The notes beneath the pieces are model-generated. The model did not search any database, was not told where the DNA came from, and worked only from the letters and a program-made list of their open reading frames with translations. A DNA stretch of 64,000 bases from Sphingosinicella sp. GTDB taxonomy: Bacteria; Pseudomonadota; Alphaproteobacteria; Sphingomonadales; Sphingomonadaceae. Position numbers and translations under genes: made by a program. The stretch is taken from the NCBI RefSeq assembly GCF_013911755.1, contig NZ_JACESP010000015.1:32124-96123 (forward strand), written 5' to 3'. This document shows, piece after piece, positions 36,212-45,043 of the stretch. Positions within the stretch are counted from its first letter, which is position 1. Every line of letters begins with the position of its first letter.

Positions 36212-37087
36212 ATGGCCGCACGTCCCTATTGGCGCGGACAGATCCGCCTGGCGCTCGTTTCGATCCCCGTCGAGATCTACACAGCTGTAAAAAGCGGCGC
36301 GCAGATCAGCTTCCGCCAGATCCACGAGCCGTCGGGCAAGCCCATACGCTACGAAAAGGTCGTGCCCGGCATCGGCCCGGTGAAGGCGGAGGACATTCTC
36401 AAGGGCTATGAGATCGGCAAGGGCGAATACGTCCTGCTGGAGCAGGACGAAATCGACGCCGTGAAGCTGGAGAGCCGCAAGACGCTGGAGCTCACGCAGT
36501 TCGTCGACGTTACCGAGATCGACCTCCTCTATTACGAAAAGCCCTATTTCGTCGTTCCCGCAGACGATCTCGCAGAAGAGGCTTTTGTGGTCCTCCGCGA
36601 AGCGCTGCGCCGCACGCGCAAGGTCGGTCTCGGCCAGATCGCGATGCGCGGCCGCGAATATGCGGTATGCCTCCGCCCCTGCGGGCGCGGACTGATGCTG
36701 GAAACGCTGCGCTATGCCGACGAGGTGAACCGCGCCGCGTCCTATTTCCGCGACATCGACGACATCAAACCCGACAGCGAACTGCTCGAACTCGCCGAAA
36801 CGCTGATCGACAAGAAAACGGCGCCGTTCGACGCCAAGGTCTTCGAGGATCGCTATATCGAGGCGTTGGAAGGCCTGATCGAGAAGAAGCGGCGCTCGCG
36901 GGGCCGCAAGATCATCGAGGATGCCGACGAAGAGCGGCCGCGTGGCGGCAATGTGATCGACCTGATGGCTGCACTCCGCAAGTCGGTCGATACGCCGGCG
37001 CGCAAGGCCAAGCCGCAGAGTCGCAAGACCGCCAGCAAGCCGAAAAAAAGCCCCGCGACCAAGTCTCCGGCGCGTAAGCGGGCTTGA
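36212..37087 (+). CDS. ku: Non-homologous end joining protein Ku
   Basis: A bacterial Ku homodimer subunit of 291 residues that binds double-strand DNA ends and recruits LigD. It starts with RPYWRGQIRLALVSIPVEIY, typical of Ku, followed by RQIHEPSGKPIRYEK and the central beta-barrel. The C-terminus is a Lys/Arg/Ala-rich tail (about residues 245-291), which in other Ku proteins aids DNA binding. AGGAGG six bases before ATG 36212 fixes the start. The ligD gene begins two bases after its stop, so both are expressed together. Confidence 0.96.
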   Translation: MAARPYWRGQIRLALVSIPVEIYTAVKSGAQISFRQIHEPSGKPIRYEKVVPGIGPVKAEDILKGYEIGKGEYVLLEQDEIDAVKLESRKTLELTQFVDVTEIDLLYYEKPYFVVPADDLAEEAFVVLREALRRTRKVGLGQIAMRGREYAVCLRPCGRGLMLETLRYADEVNRAASYFRDIDDIKPDSELLELAETLIDKKTAPFDAKVFEDRYIEALEGLIEKKRRSRGRKIIEDADEERPRGGNVIDLMAALRKSVDTPARKAKPQSRKTASKPKKSPATKSPARKRA

Positions 37088-37089
37088 CG

Positions 37090-39597
37090 ATGGCACGCCG
37101 CGGGGACCCGCTCAAAGATTACAACGCCCGGCGTGATTTCAAGAAGACGCCCGAACCCGCCGGTACGCCGGGGCGCGCGGCGGGCAACAGTTTCGTGGTG
37201 CAGAAGCACGCCGCAACCCGCCTGCACTACGACTTCCGTCTCGAGCTTGACGGCGTTCTCAAGAGCTGGGCGGTCACGCGCGGCCCCAGCCTCAACCCCG
37301 ACGACAAGCGCCTGGCGGTGCGCACGGAAGACCACCCGCTCAGCTACGGCGGCTTCGAAGGCAACATCCCCAAAGGCGAATACGGCGGCGGCACGGTGAT
37401 GCTGTGGGACGAAGGCACGTGGGAGCCCGTTCCGGGGAAGGATCCCCGCCAAACGCTCAAGGACGGACACCTGCATTTCACCCTCCATGGCAAGCGCATG
37501 AAAGGCGAATGGCTGCTCGTGCGCATGAACGCGCGTGCGGGGGAGAAGCGGGAGAACTGGCTGCTGCGGAAGATCGACGATGCCCACGCAGGCGGGTCGG
37601 ACGAGCTTGTCGAAACGGTGCTGACAAGCGTCGAGACAGGACGGTCGATGGCGCAGATCGCGGCGGGTGCGCCTGCGGTCTCCCTGAAAGGCAAGCGCGG
37701 CAAGGCCTTCACCCGCGCCATGAACGAGGCGCGGAGCGCGACCGTGCGCGCGAAACCCAAGAGCGCAAAGCCCGGCCGCCTGCCCGCCTTTCGTCCGCCC
37801 CAGCTTGCGACTCTCGTTGATCACGTGCCCACGGGCACCGAGTGGATGCACGAGATCAAGTTCGACGGCTACCGCTGCCTGCTCGCCGCAAACGGCGATA
37901 AGGCGCGCATCTCCACGCGCGCGGGGCTTGATTGGTCGGATCGGTTCGCGCCGCTCGTTGAAGCTGCGGCGACGCTCGACCTGCCGCCGTGTCTGATCGA
38001 CGGCGAGATCGTGGTGATGGACCGGGACGGCAATCCCAGCTTCAGCGCGTTGCAGAAGGCGCTCACGGAGGGCAGCGACGGCTTCGTTCTGTTCGGCTTC
38101 GACCTGCTCGAACTGGACGGCGAAGACCTGGCGCCCCTTCCCAATATCGCGCGCAAGCAGAGACTTTTGGGGCTGCTGCCCGCGGACGGCGCCATTCGTT
38201 ACGCCGATCACGTCGTGGGCGCCGGTGAAAAGCTCTATGAAGCGATGTGCGGCGCCGCGCAGGAAGGGATCATCTGCAAGCGCGTCGATGCGCGCTACGC
38301 GGGGCGGCGCACGAAAAACTGGCTGAAGGTGAAATGCACGCGCCGTCAGGAATTCGTGATCGTCGGCTGGACCACGAGCAGCGCGAAGGCGCGGCCGTTC
38401 GCATCGCTGCTGCTGGCGCAGAACCGTGCAGGCCGGCTCGCCTATGCAGGCAAGGTCGGAACGGGTTTCGATACGGCTACGCTCGCCATGCTCGAAGGCA
38501 AGCTGCGTCCCCTCGCACGCAAGACGCCGCCGGTCGAGGTTCCGCGCGTAGAGGCGCGCGGCGCGAACTGGGTGACGCCGAAACTTGTCGCCGAAATTGC
38601 CTTTGCCGAATTCACGTCCGATGATCGTCTGCGCCATGCAAGTTTCATCGGGTTGCGGGAGGACAAGATGCCGGATGATGTCGTGCCCGAAATCCTGGCC
38701 TCGGCCCCGGTCAGCAAGGGCGATGGGAGTAGGGATGACGACATAAGGATCACAAATCCCGACCGCGTCATCTTTCCCGAAGCGAAGATCACCAAGGGCG
38801 AGCTGGCCGATTATTATCGGCAGGTCGGCGCCATCATGCTGCCGTGGCTGGCGCACCGCCCGGCAAGCCTCGTCCGCTGCCCGCAGGGTCGTGCGCGTCA
38901 GTGCTTCTTCCAGAAACACGACAGCGGCAGCTTCGGGCCGGCCGTGCACCACATCCCCATCGTCGAGAAGAGCGGCAAGCCGGACGATTATCTCTATGTC
39001 GAGGACACGCAGGGCATCCTCGCCTGCGTCCAGATGGGCACGATCGAGTTCCACGGCTGGGGCGCCCGCGTCGAGGATGTCGAGCGGCCTGACCGGATGG
39101 TTTTCGATCTCGACCCGGACGAGGCGATCGGCTTCGACGTCGTGAAAAACGCTGCGCAAGATCTGCGCAGGCATATATCCGAAATCGGTCTCGCGAGCTT
39201 CCCGATGCTTACCGGCGGCAAGGGCATCCATGTCGTCGTGCCGCTCACGCCCGGCGCGGACTGGAACGCAGTGAAGGATTTCGCCGAACGCTTCGCGCGC
39301 GCGCTCGCCGAACTGGAACCCGATCGGTTCACGGCCACGATGTCGAAGGCGAAACGCAAGGGACGCATCTTCATCGATTGGCTGCGCAACCAGCGCGGCT
39401 CCACCGCGATCATGCCCTACAGCGCGCGTGCAAGGCCCGGAGCCCCCGTGGCTGCGCCAATCTCATGGAAAGAGCTCGACGGCATCGAAAAGGCCGGCAC
39501 CTTCACCGTGAAGGACGCGAAAAAACTCCTGAAACGTGCCGGCAGCCGCGATCTCGCCGGATGGGGCGTCGCCGCGCAGCATCTACCGGGTGTCTAG
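37090..39597 (+). CDS. ligD: Multifunctional non-homologous end joining ligase LigD
   Basis: An 835-residue ATP-dependent ligase with three modules in the order phosphoesterase - ligase - polymerase, as in Pseudomonas LigD. Phosphoesterase (about 1-165): VVQKHAATRLHYDFRLE. Ligase (about 225-520): EIKFDGYR with the adenylated Lys257, DGEIVVMD, EGIICKR and KVKCTRRQEFVIVG. Polymerase/primase (about 555-835): RPASLVRCPQG and the metal-binding MVFDLDPDE. It processes and seals broken ends held by Ku, the product of the gene two bases upstream. The stop overlaps the convergent nucleotidyltransferase gene by four bases. Confidence 0.97.
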   Translation: MARRGDPLKDYNARRDFKKTPEPAGTPGRAAGNSFVVQKHAATRLHYDFRLELDGVLKSWAVTRGPSLNPDDKRLAVRTEDHPLSYGGFEGNIPKGEYGGGTVMLWDEGTWEPVPGKDPRQTLKDGHLHFTLHGKRMKGEWLLVRMNARAGEKRENWLLRKIDDAHAGGSDELVETVLTSVETGRSMAQIAAGAPAVSLKGKRGKAFTRAMNEARSATVRAKPKSAKPGRLPAFRPPQLATLVDHVPTGTEWMHEIKFDGYRCLLAANGDKARISTRAGLDWSDRFAPLVEAAATLDLPPCLIDGEIVVMDRDGNPSFSALQKALTEGSDGFVLFGFDLLELDGEDLAPLPNIARKQRLLGLLPADGAIRYADHVVGAGEKLYEAMCGAAQEGIICKRVDARYAGRRTKNWLKVKCTRRQEFVIVGWTTSSAKARPFASLLLAQNRAGRLAYAGKVGTGFDTATLAMLEGKLRPLARKTPPVEVPRVEARGANWVTPKLVAEIAFAEFTSDDRLRHASFIGLREDKMPDDVVPEILASAPVSKGDGSRDDDIRITNPDRVIFPEAKITKGELADYYRQVGAIMLPWLAHRPASLVRCPQGRARQCFFQKHDSGSFGPAVHHIPIVEKSGKPDDYLYVEDTQGILACVQMGTIEFHGWGARVEDVERPDRMVFDLDPDEAIGFDVVKNAAQDLRRHISEIGLASFPMLTGGKGIHVVVPLTPGADWNAVKDFAERFARALAELEPDRFTATMSKAKRKGRIFIDWLRNQRGSTAIMPYSARARPGAPVAAPISWKELDGIEKAGTFTVKDAKKLLKRAGSRDLAGWGVAAQHLPGV

Positions 39598-40343
39598 GAC
39601 GCTCCGCGCCAGCCCGCGGTGAGTTTCTGCCCGACGGGAACATCCTCGGGGAAATCGACCTCTCCCCATTCGAGCCCCTCGATCGACGTGACGAGCACCG
39701 TCGATTCCGGGTCCGCCGCGATGTGGTGGATCGCGCGCAGATACCAGCTCCGCGTGCCTTCGGGAGAATGCATCATCCGTTCCACCTCGGCGCGGAAACG
39801 CGCCGCGCCTTCGGTATTGAACCGCAGGAAGCCGATGGATTCGGCGTTGCTTTCCTCCGCCGTCAGCCGCTTGCCGATGTCAAGCAGCCGCTCGCCCTCG
39901 CGGCGGACCTTCATGTCGTCGAGGTCGTATTCGTCCTTCACGTCAACCGTGATGCGGATCGGCGCGTCGGGCGCGGCGAGCACGCGGTCCACGATCTCAC
40001 GCGAAACGAGCGTATCGCCGTTCAGGATCACGAAAGGCCGGTCCATCAGTTCGCGCGCCAGCCACACCGAGCCGAGATTGTCCGCGACCTGATAGAAGGG
40101 GTTGAACAGCGTCCGCACGGAAACACCCTGGTCACTACGGCGCGCGATGGCGGCGTCCACCATGTCCGCGTTGAAGCCGACCACGATGGTGATGTCGTCG
40201 ATGCCGCCCGCGATCAGCATGTCGAGCTGCCAGTCGAGCAGCGTGCGTCCCGAAAATTCGATCAGGCATTTTGGCCGGTCGGCGGTCAGCGGCAGCAGGC
40301 GCGAGCCCTGCCCTGCACTCAGGATGATGGCGCGTTTGGTCAT
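39594..40343 (-). CDS. Sugar-phosphate/phosphocholine-type nucleotidyltransferase
   Basis: A 249-residue nucleotidyltransferase of the NTP_transferase fold. The N-terminal signature ILSAGQGSRLLPLTADRPKCL binds the NTP; VILNGDTLV carries the metal-binding Asp. It should make a CDP- or other NDP-activated alcohol or sugar; the closest remembered kind is the phosphocholine/inositol-phosphate cytidylyltransferase group. A second nucleotidyltransferase gene lies 9 bp upstream on the same strand, so the two are co-transcribed. No CDP-alcohol transferase or kinase is seen beside them, so the product is unknown. Confidence 0.82.
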   Translation of the reverse strand: MTKRAIILSAGQGSRLLPLTADRPKCLIEFSGRTLLDWQLDMLIAGGIDDITIVVGFNADMVDAAIARRSDQGVSVRTLFNPFYQVADNLGSVWLARELMDRPFVILNGDTLVSREIVDRVLAAPDAPIRITVDVKDEYDLDDMKVRREGERLLDIGKRLTAEESNAESIGFLRFNTEGAARFRAEVERMMHSPEGTRSWYLRAIHHIAADPESTVLVTSIEGLEWGEVDFPEDVPVGQKLTAGWRGAS

Positions 40344-40352
40344 TTCGCGCGC

Positions 40353-41216
40353 CTAGCCCGGAAATGTGGCAGGATGTGGAATGCGTTCGGCAAGGATCGC
40401 GCTCGCGATGGCATGGTCTTCCACCTTGTCCACGTCGATGCAGGCTTCCGGCCGCGCAAGCAGCACCGGCGCCGCCGTCACCCCGAGCCGTGCCCCGGCG
40501 CGCGCCAGCGCCCCTTCCACGCGCATCGCGCGGAGCAGATAGCCCGCAAGGAGGCCGGGGCCGAACGCACGGGCGATCGCCCGCACCTTCTTGCGTTCGC
40601 TTTCCACGCGCTCCCAGAAGCGCACGGCGGAAAGCGCCGCCGGCCGCGCGAGAAAGAAAAGGTTCGCGCCGGAATAAGCGCCGCCCCGGAACGTCAGCCA
40701 CGTCCGCCGCGCATCCGGATAGGCGCGTGCGAACACGTCTCGCGAAACGAGGCCCACCGCGACATCCGTACCGCGTGTCTCCGCCCCGGCGATGAAATCG
40801 CTCAGTGTTTCCGCGTCCAGCAGCACGTTGTCCGCCGTGGTGACGAGGAAGGGCCAGCCGTCAGGACTGGCTTCGAGCGCGCCCGCCACGGCCGCGCTTA
40901 CCGAATTCCCGCCTGCGAGCACACCGATCCGCGCGTCCGTCGCCATCCACGCCGTGCCGGGATGCGCGAGCAGCCGTTCGGGTGCCTGCGCCAACACAAT
41001 GGTGCGCGCAACATCGGGATGATCCGCCAGCACGCGTGCCACACGAGAGAGCATCGGTTCGTCGGCAACCGGGATCAGCGCCTTGTCCTCGACGCCAAAA
41101 TGCGCGGCGAGCGGGTCGATACCCGGCCGCCGGCCCGCGACGAGAAGTGCCGTAACCTGCCGTCTCTGCCCCGTTTCCAACGCGTCCGTCCTTGTCGCAA
41201 AATCGCAACACAGCAT
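40353..41216 (-). CDS. NTP transferase domain protein
   Basis: A 287-residue protein with a MobA-like NTP transferase fold: TALLVAGRRPGIDPLA near residues 22-37 is a variant of the LAGGxGxR loop, DKALIPVADEPMLSRV binds the substrate, and TTADNVLLD carries the metal-binding Asp. ATG 41216 has no good ribosome site; a TTG at 41180 (AAGGA eight bases upstream) would give 275 residues and may be the true start. It is transcribed ahead of the nucleotidyltransferase at 39594..40343. Activation of a sugar or polyol phosphate is likely, identity unknown. Confidence 0.78.
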   Translation of the reverse strand: MLCCDFATRTDALETGQRRQVTALLVAGRRPGIDPLAAHFGVEDKALIPVADEPMLSRVARVLADHPDVARTIVLAQAPERLLAHPGTAWMATDARIGVLAGGNSVSAAVAGALEASPDGWPFLVTTADNVLLDAETLSDFIAGAETRGTDVAVGLVSRDVFARAYPDARRTWLTFRGGAYSGANLFFLARPAALSAVRFWERVESERKKVRAIARAFGPGLLAGYLLRAMRVEGALARAGARLGVTAAPVLLARPEACIDVDKVEDHAIASAILAERIPHPATFPG

Positions 41217-41323
41217 ACCCGACGCGGCCTATGGCCAAATGCGTTCGAAGTCCATGCTTGGCGGACGGCCCGCTTTGGTAGACAAGATCGGGCCACGGGG
41301 GCGTGCGTTCGAGGAAATCGTCG

Positions 41324-41881
41324 ATGCGTCGTTTTATCGTGCCCCTGCTGCTTCTCGCGACCTTCCCGTCACCCGCCGCCGCGCAGGCCGCGCCCGGAGA
41401 GAAAGACAAGCCGACGCTGAACCGCGCGCTCGATGCCGCCGCGCAGCCGGTCGAGGACGTCAATCTGAAGAAGGACGAGATTCCGCAGGATCTGCTCGAC
41501 ATCCTCGATGATCCCTATTCGCTAAAGGGCATCCGCAAATGTTCGGAGGTGCGCGCGGCGGTGGAAAGGCTTGATGCGGTTCTCGGCGCCGATCTCGATG
41601 TCGAGATCGCCGAGGACCGGGGCAAGAAGCGCGCGGATACCGTTCTGCGCCTCTCCGGCAACTTCCTCTCCAACCTGATCCTGCCCTTCCGCGGCATCGT
41701 GCGCGAGATATCCGGCAGCGCGGAGAACCAGCGGCGCTACCGGGCCGCCGTCATCACCGGCGTCGCGCGGCGCAGTTTCCTCAAGGGCTATGGCGCCTCA
41801 AAGGGCTGCAAGCCACCCGCCGCGCCGCTGCCGGTAAGCGCAACGCAGATCGAAGCTCAGGCGAGCCGCAAATCCTCCTGA
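41324..41881 (+). CDS. Exported protein of unknown function
   Basis: 185 residues with a clear signal peptide (FIVPLLLLATFPSPAAAQA, cleavage near residue 21). The mature part is mixed helical: a segment with LDILDDPYSLKGIRKCSEV, then LDAVLGADLDVEIAED and a moderately hydrophobic FLSNLILPFRGIVREISG; two cysteines could pair. GAGGAAAT precedes ATG 41324. I do not recognise a family beyond a conserved-hypothetical look. It is divergent from the NTP transferase gene, and its last 25 bases overlap the convergent amidase gene. Confidence 0.75.
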   Translation: MRRFIVPLLLLATFPSPAAAQAAPGEKDKPTLNRALDAAAQPVEDVNLKKDEIPQDLLDILDDPYSLKGIRKCSEVRAAVERLDAVLGADLDVEIAEDRGKKRADTVLRLSGNFLSNLILPFRGIVREISGSAENQRRYRAAVITGVARRSFLKGYGASKGCKPPAAPLPVSATQIEAQASRKSS

Positions 41882-42546
41882 GGCGTCTTCAGCAGCAGCC
41901 CGAGCAGGATCGCGCGCGTCTCACCGTCGACCACGCCGTCAATGTTTGAAGGCCGGAACCGGCGTTGGAACGCGACAACCGCAGCCGGACCGTCGCTCAC
42001 GTCATAGCCGTAGCGCTCGAGCGCCAGGACCATGCCCGCGTCGGTCCAGTGGGGGTCGGCGATCGCATCGGGTACCGCAGCCGCGAGTCCGAGGCGGGCG
42101 AGGCGCGGCCAGTCGAAAAGTTCGCCGGGATCGGCCTTGCGCGCAGGCGCGATGTCGCTGTGGCCGACGACGTTGCCGGGCCGGATGCCATGCCGCTTCA
42201 CGATCTCGGCGAGAAGCGGGATCAACGCGTCCATCTGCGCCTCCGGGAATGGCCGGTAGCCGAGCTCGTGACCGGGATTGACGATCTCGATGCCGATACT
42301 CGCCGAGTTCACGTCGGTGATCCCGCGCCAGAACGATTTGCCCGCGTGCCAGGCACGCCGGTCCTCGTCGACGAGACGGAGCACGTTGCCGTCCTCCGCG
42401 ATCATGTAGTGCGACGAAACCTTCGCCTCCGCATCGGTCAGGCGCTGCAGCGCCGCCGTCGCGGACTGCATTCCCGTGTAGTGCAGCACCACCATCGAAA
42501 CCGGCAGCGTCCGCGCGTCATGGTTGGGTGAAGGGCAGTCGATCAT
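41857..42546 (-). CDS. N-acetylmuramoyl-L-alanine amidase (AmiD type)
   Basis: A zinc amidase of 229 residues that cleaves the bond between MurNAc and the stem peptide. Amidase_2 domain (about 1-165): His in VVLHYTG, WHAG, and GHSDIAPARKADPG with the second zinc His and the catalytic Lys region. A C-terminal peptidoglycan-binding-like segment (FQRRFRPSNIDGVVDGET) follows. There is no signal peptide, so it is probably cytoplasmic recycling AmpD-like or uses another export route. ATG 42546 overlaps the stop of the DMT permease gene by ATGA; amidase, permease and TerB/DnaJ gene are translationally chained. Confidence 0.9.
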   Translation of the reverse strand: MIDCPSPNHDARTLPVSMVVLHYTGMQSATAALQRLTDAEAKVSSHYMIAEDGNVLRLVDEDRRAWHAGKSFWRGITDVNSASIGIEIVNPGHELGYRPFPEAQMDALIPLLAEIVKRHGIRPGNVVGHSDIAPARKADPGELFDWPRLARLGLAAAVPDAIADPHWTDAGMVLALERYGYDVSDGPAAVVAFQRRFRPSNIDGVVDGETRAILLGLLLKTPQEDLRLA

Positions 42547-43445
42547 CGCTTCACCTCGCGCGTCCATTCCTTCACCAGCCCCTCATCGGCCTTCTGCGTC
42601 GCGCTCCGCCACGTCACGACCGCGACGCCGACGAAGGTGATGAGCGCCCCGACCACGAACTCGAAACTGATCGGCGTGTCATACACCATGATCGCGATGA
42701 TCACCGAGATCAGCGGTGTCGGCAAGGTGAGCGGCGCCACCGTCGTCACCGGATAGCGCTGCAGCAGCCAACTCATCCCGACATGACCCACGATCGACGA
42801 GCCGACCGCCGCATAGATCAGCCAGCCCCACACGTGCGTGTCCGCTTCCGCGGCGCGGGCGATCCCGCCGGGCTCGAACCACAGCGCGGCGGCGAGCAGC
42901 AGCGGCACGCTCACGAACGCCAGCCATGCGTGGATGGTGAGCGGGTTCACGCCCTGCAGGCGGCGGAACAACATCGAGCCGACCGCCCACATGAACGACG
43001 CGAGGATGGTCAGGCTCACGCCGAGCCGTTCGTCCCATATCGCCGGGTCGAAGCCCATGATGACGATACCGACGAACGAGGCCGCAGTGCCGACGATACG
43101 GATCCAGCGGATCGTCTCGCCGAGGAAGATCACCGCGAGGATCAGGCTGAACGGCACGCCGAGCTGCCCCGCGATGGAAAGCGCCGCGACGTTTTCGGTG
43201 AGCGCGAAGCTGAGGCCGCCGAGCCCCATGAAGATCGCGCCCGACACGATCCCCGCGATCACGATGTCGCGCATCCGGCCCTCCACGAGGCGAAGCCACG
43301 GCAACGTCACCAGCAGGACGATCACATAGCGCAGGAACACGCCCGTCATCGGGCCCAGCGCGTCGATGATCTCCTTCACCGCGACGACGTTCATCGCCCA
43401 GAGGAGGTCGATGAACAGGATGAAGGCGAGGTGCGCGGGCTTCAT
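42543..43445 (-). CDS. DMT superfamily (EamA) permease
   Basis: An inner-membrane protein of 300 residues with ten predicted hydrophobic segments in two EamA repeats. The first starts HLAFILFIDLLWAMNVVAVK; the second begins near residue 150 and ends LPTPLISVIIAIMVYDTPISF, split across the last helices. Typical DMT exporters move amino acids or small metabolites out of the cell. Both ends overlap neighbours by ATGA (TerB/DnaJ gene before, amidase after). The substrate is not predictable. Confidence 0.88.
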   Translation of the reverse strand: MKPAHLAFILFIDLLWAMNVVAVKEIIDALGPMTGVFLRYVIVLLVTLPWLRLVEGRMRDIVIAGIVSGAIFMGLGGLSFALTENVAALSIAGQLGVPFSLILAVIFLGETIRWIRIVGTAASFVGIVIMGFDPAIWDERLGVSLTILASFMWAVGSMLFRRLQGVNPLTIHAWLAFVSVPLLLAAALWFEPGGIARAAEADTHVWGWLIYAAVGSSIVGHVGMSWLLQRYPVTTVAPLTLPTPLISVIIAIMVYDTPISFEFVVGALITFVGVAVVTWRSATQKADEGLVKEWTREVKR

Positions 43446-44149
43446 GACGACATGATCGTTCGGTACGCCGCGTTGATCTCCGCCATGCGCAGGTCGGCGA
43501 CGCGGATGAATTCGGCGGGCGTCCCTTCCGCGTAGTGGCGGTCGGGGTGGTGCCGTTTCACAAGCGCAAGGTAGGCGCGGCGCACGGTTTCCCGGTCCGC
43601 GCCCGGCGCAACGCCGAGCACGACATAGGGGTCATCCGGGTCCGGCGCCACATAGCGCGTCTTGATCCGCGCGAAGTCGGCATCGGCGATGGCGAACTCA
43701 CGGCGCACGCGGTCGACGTATTCAAGCTCCTCGCGCGTCACCCCGTCGGCGACCGCGATCATCAGCAGCGCCTCGATCAGATCCTCCAGCACGGGCGACC
43801 CCGTACCGATGATGCTCCGCACCTGCCGCGCATAGCTTTCGAAGCCGTCGGTCGATCGCTTGGCAAGATTGTAGAAGCGCTCGGCATTCGCGCGCTCCGC
43901 CGCTTCCACCTGGAACAACCGCTCGAACACCGCGAACTCGTCGGCGGAGGCATAGCCGTCCGCGCGGGCCATCTTGGCGGAGAGCGCGATCGCCGCGATC
44001 GTGAAGGCGACCTGCGCGCGCTCGCCGCGCCCGAGCCGCGCTGCGCCCACATCGATCGCGTGCCCGGCCGCAAGACCCGCAAGCGCGCCCAGCGGGCCAC
44101 CGATGGCGAGACCGACAGCGGTGCCCAGAATCTTGCCCCAGATCGACAT
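43442..44149 (-). CDS. TerB-DnaJ domain protein (DjlA-like)
   Basis: 235 residues. A glycine-rich hydrophobic N-terminal segment (about 8-32, possible membrane anchor) is followed by a TerB-like helical domain (about 45-155, with KMARADGYASADE and IAVADGVTREE) and a C-terminal J domain (about 170-235) with the HPD motif in KRHHPDRH. This is the DjlA layout: a membrane-attached co-chaperone that stimulates DnaK. It starts the three-gene chain with the permease and amidase, coupled by ATGA. Which clients it serves is unknown. Confidence 0.88.
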   Translation of the reverse strand: MSIWGKILGTAVGLAIGGPLGALAGLAAGHAIDVGAARLGRGERAQVAFTIAAIALSAKMARADGYASADEFAVFERLFQVEAAERANAERFYNLAKRSTDGFESYARQVRSIIGTGSPVLEDLIEALLMIAVADGVTREELEYVDRVRREFAIADADFARIKTRYVAPDPDDPYVVLGVAPGADRETVRRAYLALVKRHHPDRHYAEGTPAEFIRVADLRMAEINAAYRTIMSS

Positions 44150-44191
44150 GCGCCGCTGTCTAGACGCTGTTGGGGCCGGATGGAACCGCGA

Positions 44192-45043
44192 TCAGACCGC
44201 GCGTGCGAAAGCCGGCGGTTGAACGCCCGAAGGCTCATAGAGCCCCCGGTTCTGCCAATCCGGCACGAATGCGTCGCTCACGCCGAGCACGGTTTCGGCC
44301 GCGCCGAGCACAAGTCGCCCGTCGGGGCTCAGCTGGCGGTGGATGCGCGCGAGAACATCCTGCTTGCAGGCGTGCGCGAGGTACATGAGCACGTTGCGGC
44401 AAAGGATGATGTCGAACGGCGCACCCAGCGTCCAGGGGCCGAGCAGATTGAGCGGCTGGAAGCGCACCCTGGCGCGAATCTCCGGGCTCAGCGCCCAGTG
44501 TTCGCCGGCTTTCTCGAAGTGCGCCATCAGGCGGTGGATGCTGAGGCCGCGCTGCACCTCGAACTGCGAATAGAGTCCGCTTCGCGCCCGCGCGATCGCG
44601 CGGCGGGAGATATCGGTGCCGACGATGTCAATCGTCCAGCCTTCCCAGCTTTCGCGGTCCTCGGCGAACAGCATCGCCAACGAATAGGCTTCCTGCCCTG
44701 TTGATGCCGCCGCGCTCCAGATGCGGATGCGGCGCGAAGCCGCCCGCGCGGCGCGCAGCTGCGGCAGAATGCGGTCCTTCAGCATATCGAACGGCTGGAT
44801 ATCGCGGAAGAAGAACGTCTCGTTGTTCAGCATCGCCTCAACGAGATCGGTCGCCAGCGCGTCCCCTATGCCGCCCCGGGCAAGGCTTTGCAGGAACGCG
44901 GAAACGGTCACGAAGCCGTGCGCGCGCGCCAGCGGGCCCAGCCGCGATTCGACGAGATAGGTCTTCGTTCGCGCCAGCTCGATGCCCGCACGGGCGCGCA
45001 GCAGCGAGGAGAGACAGTCGAAGCCGGGGTCAGGCGCCGTCAT
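44192..45043 (-). CDS. cheR: Chemotaxis protein methyltransferase CheR
   Basis: An S-adenosylmethionine-dependent methyltransferase of 283 residues that adds methyl groups to glutamates of chemoreceptors. N-terminal helical domain (NNETFFFRDIQPF), then the SAM-binding domain with IWSAAASTGQEAYSLAM, VGTDISRRAI, and FDIILCRNVLMYL. ATG 45043 overlaps the cheB stop by ATGA and replaces an earlier in-frame ATG inside cheB. It is the last gene of the chpT-cheA-cheW-cheY-cheB-cheR run. No chemoreceptor gene is in the window. Confidence 0.95.
   Translation of the reverse strand: MTAPDPGFDCLSSLLRARAGIELARTKTYLVESRLGPLARAHGFVTVSAFLQSLARGGIGDALATDLVEAMLNNETFFFRDIQPFDMLKDRILPQLRAARAASRRIRIWSAAASTGQEAYSLAMLFAEDRESWEGWTIDIVGTDISRRAIARARSGLYSQFEVQRGLSIHRLMAHFEKAGEHWALSPEIRARVRFQPLNLLGPWTLGAPFDIILCRNVLMYLAHACKQDVLARIHRQLSPDGRLVLGAAETVLGVSDAFVPDWQNRGLYEPSGVQPPAFARAV

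Noticed and set aside
36853-39231. 792-codon open frame on the minus strand opposite ku and ligD
   Set aside because: It runs across two genes with complete, conserved domains on the other strand and has no domain of its own; a GC-bias shadow.
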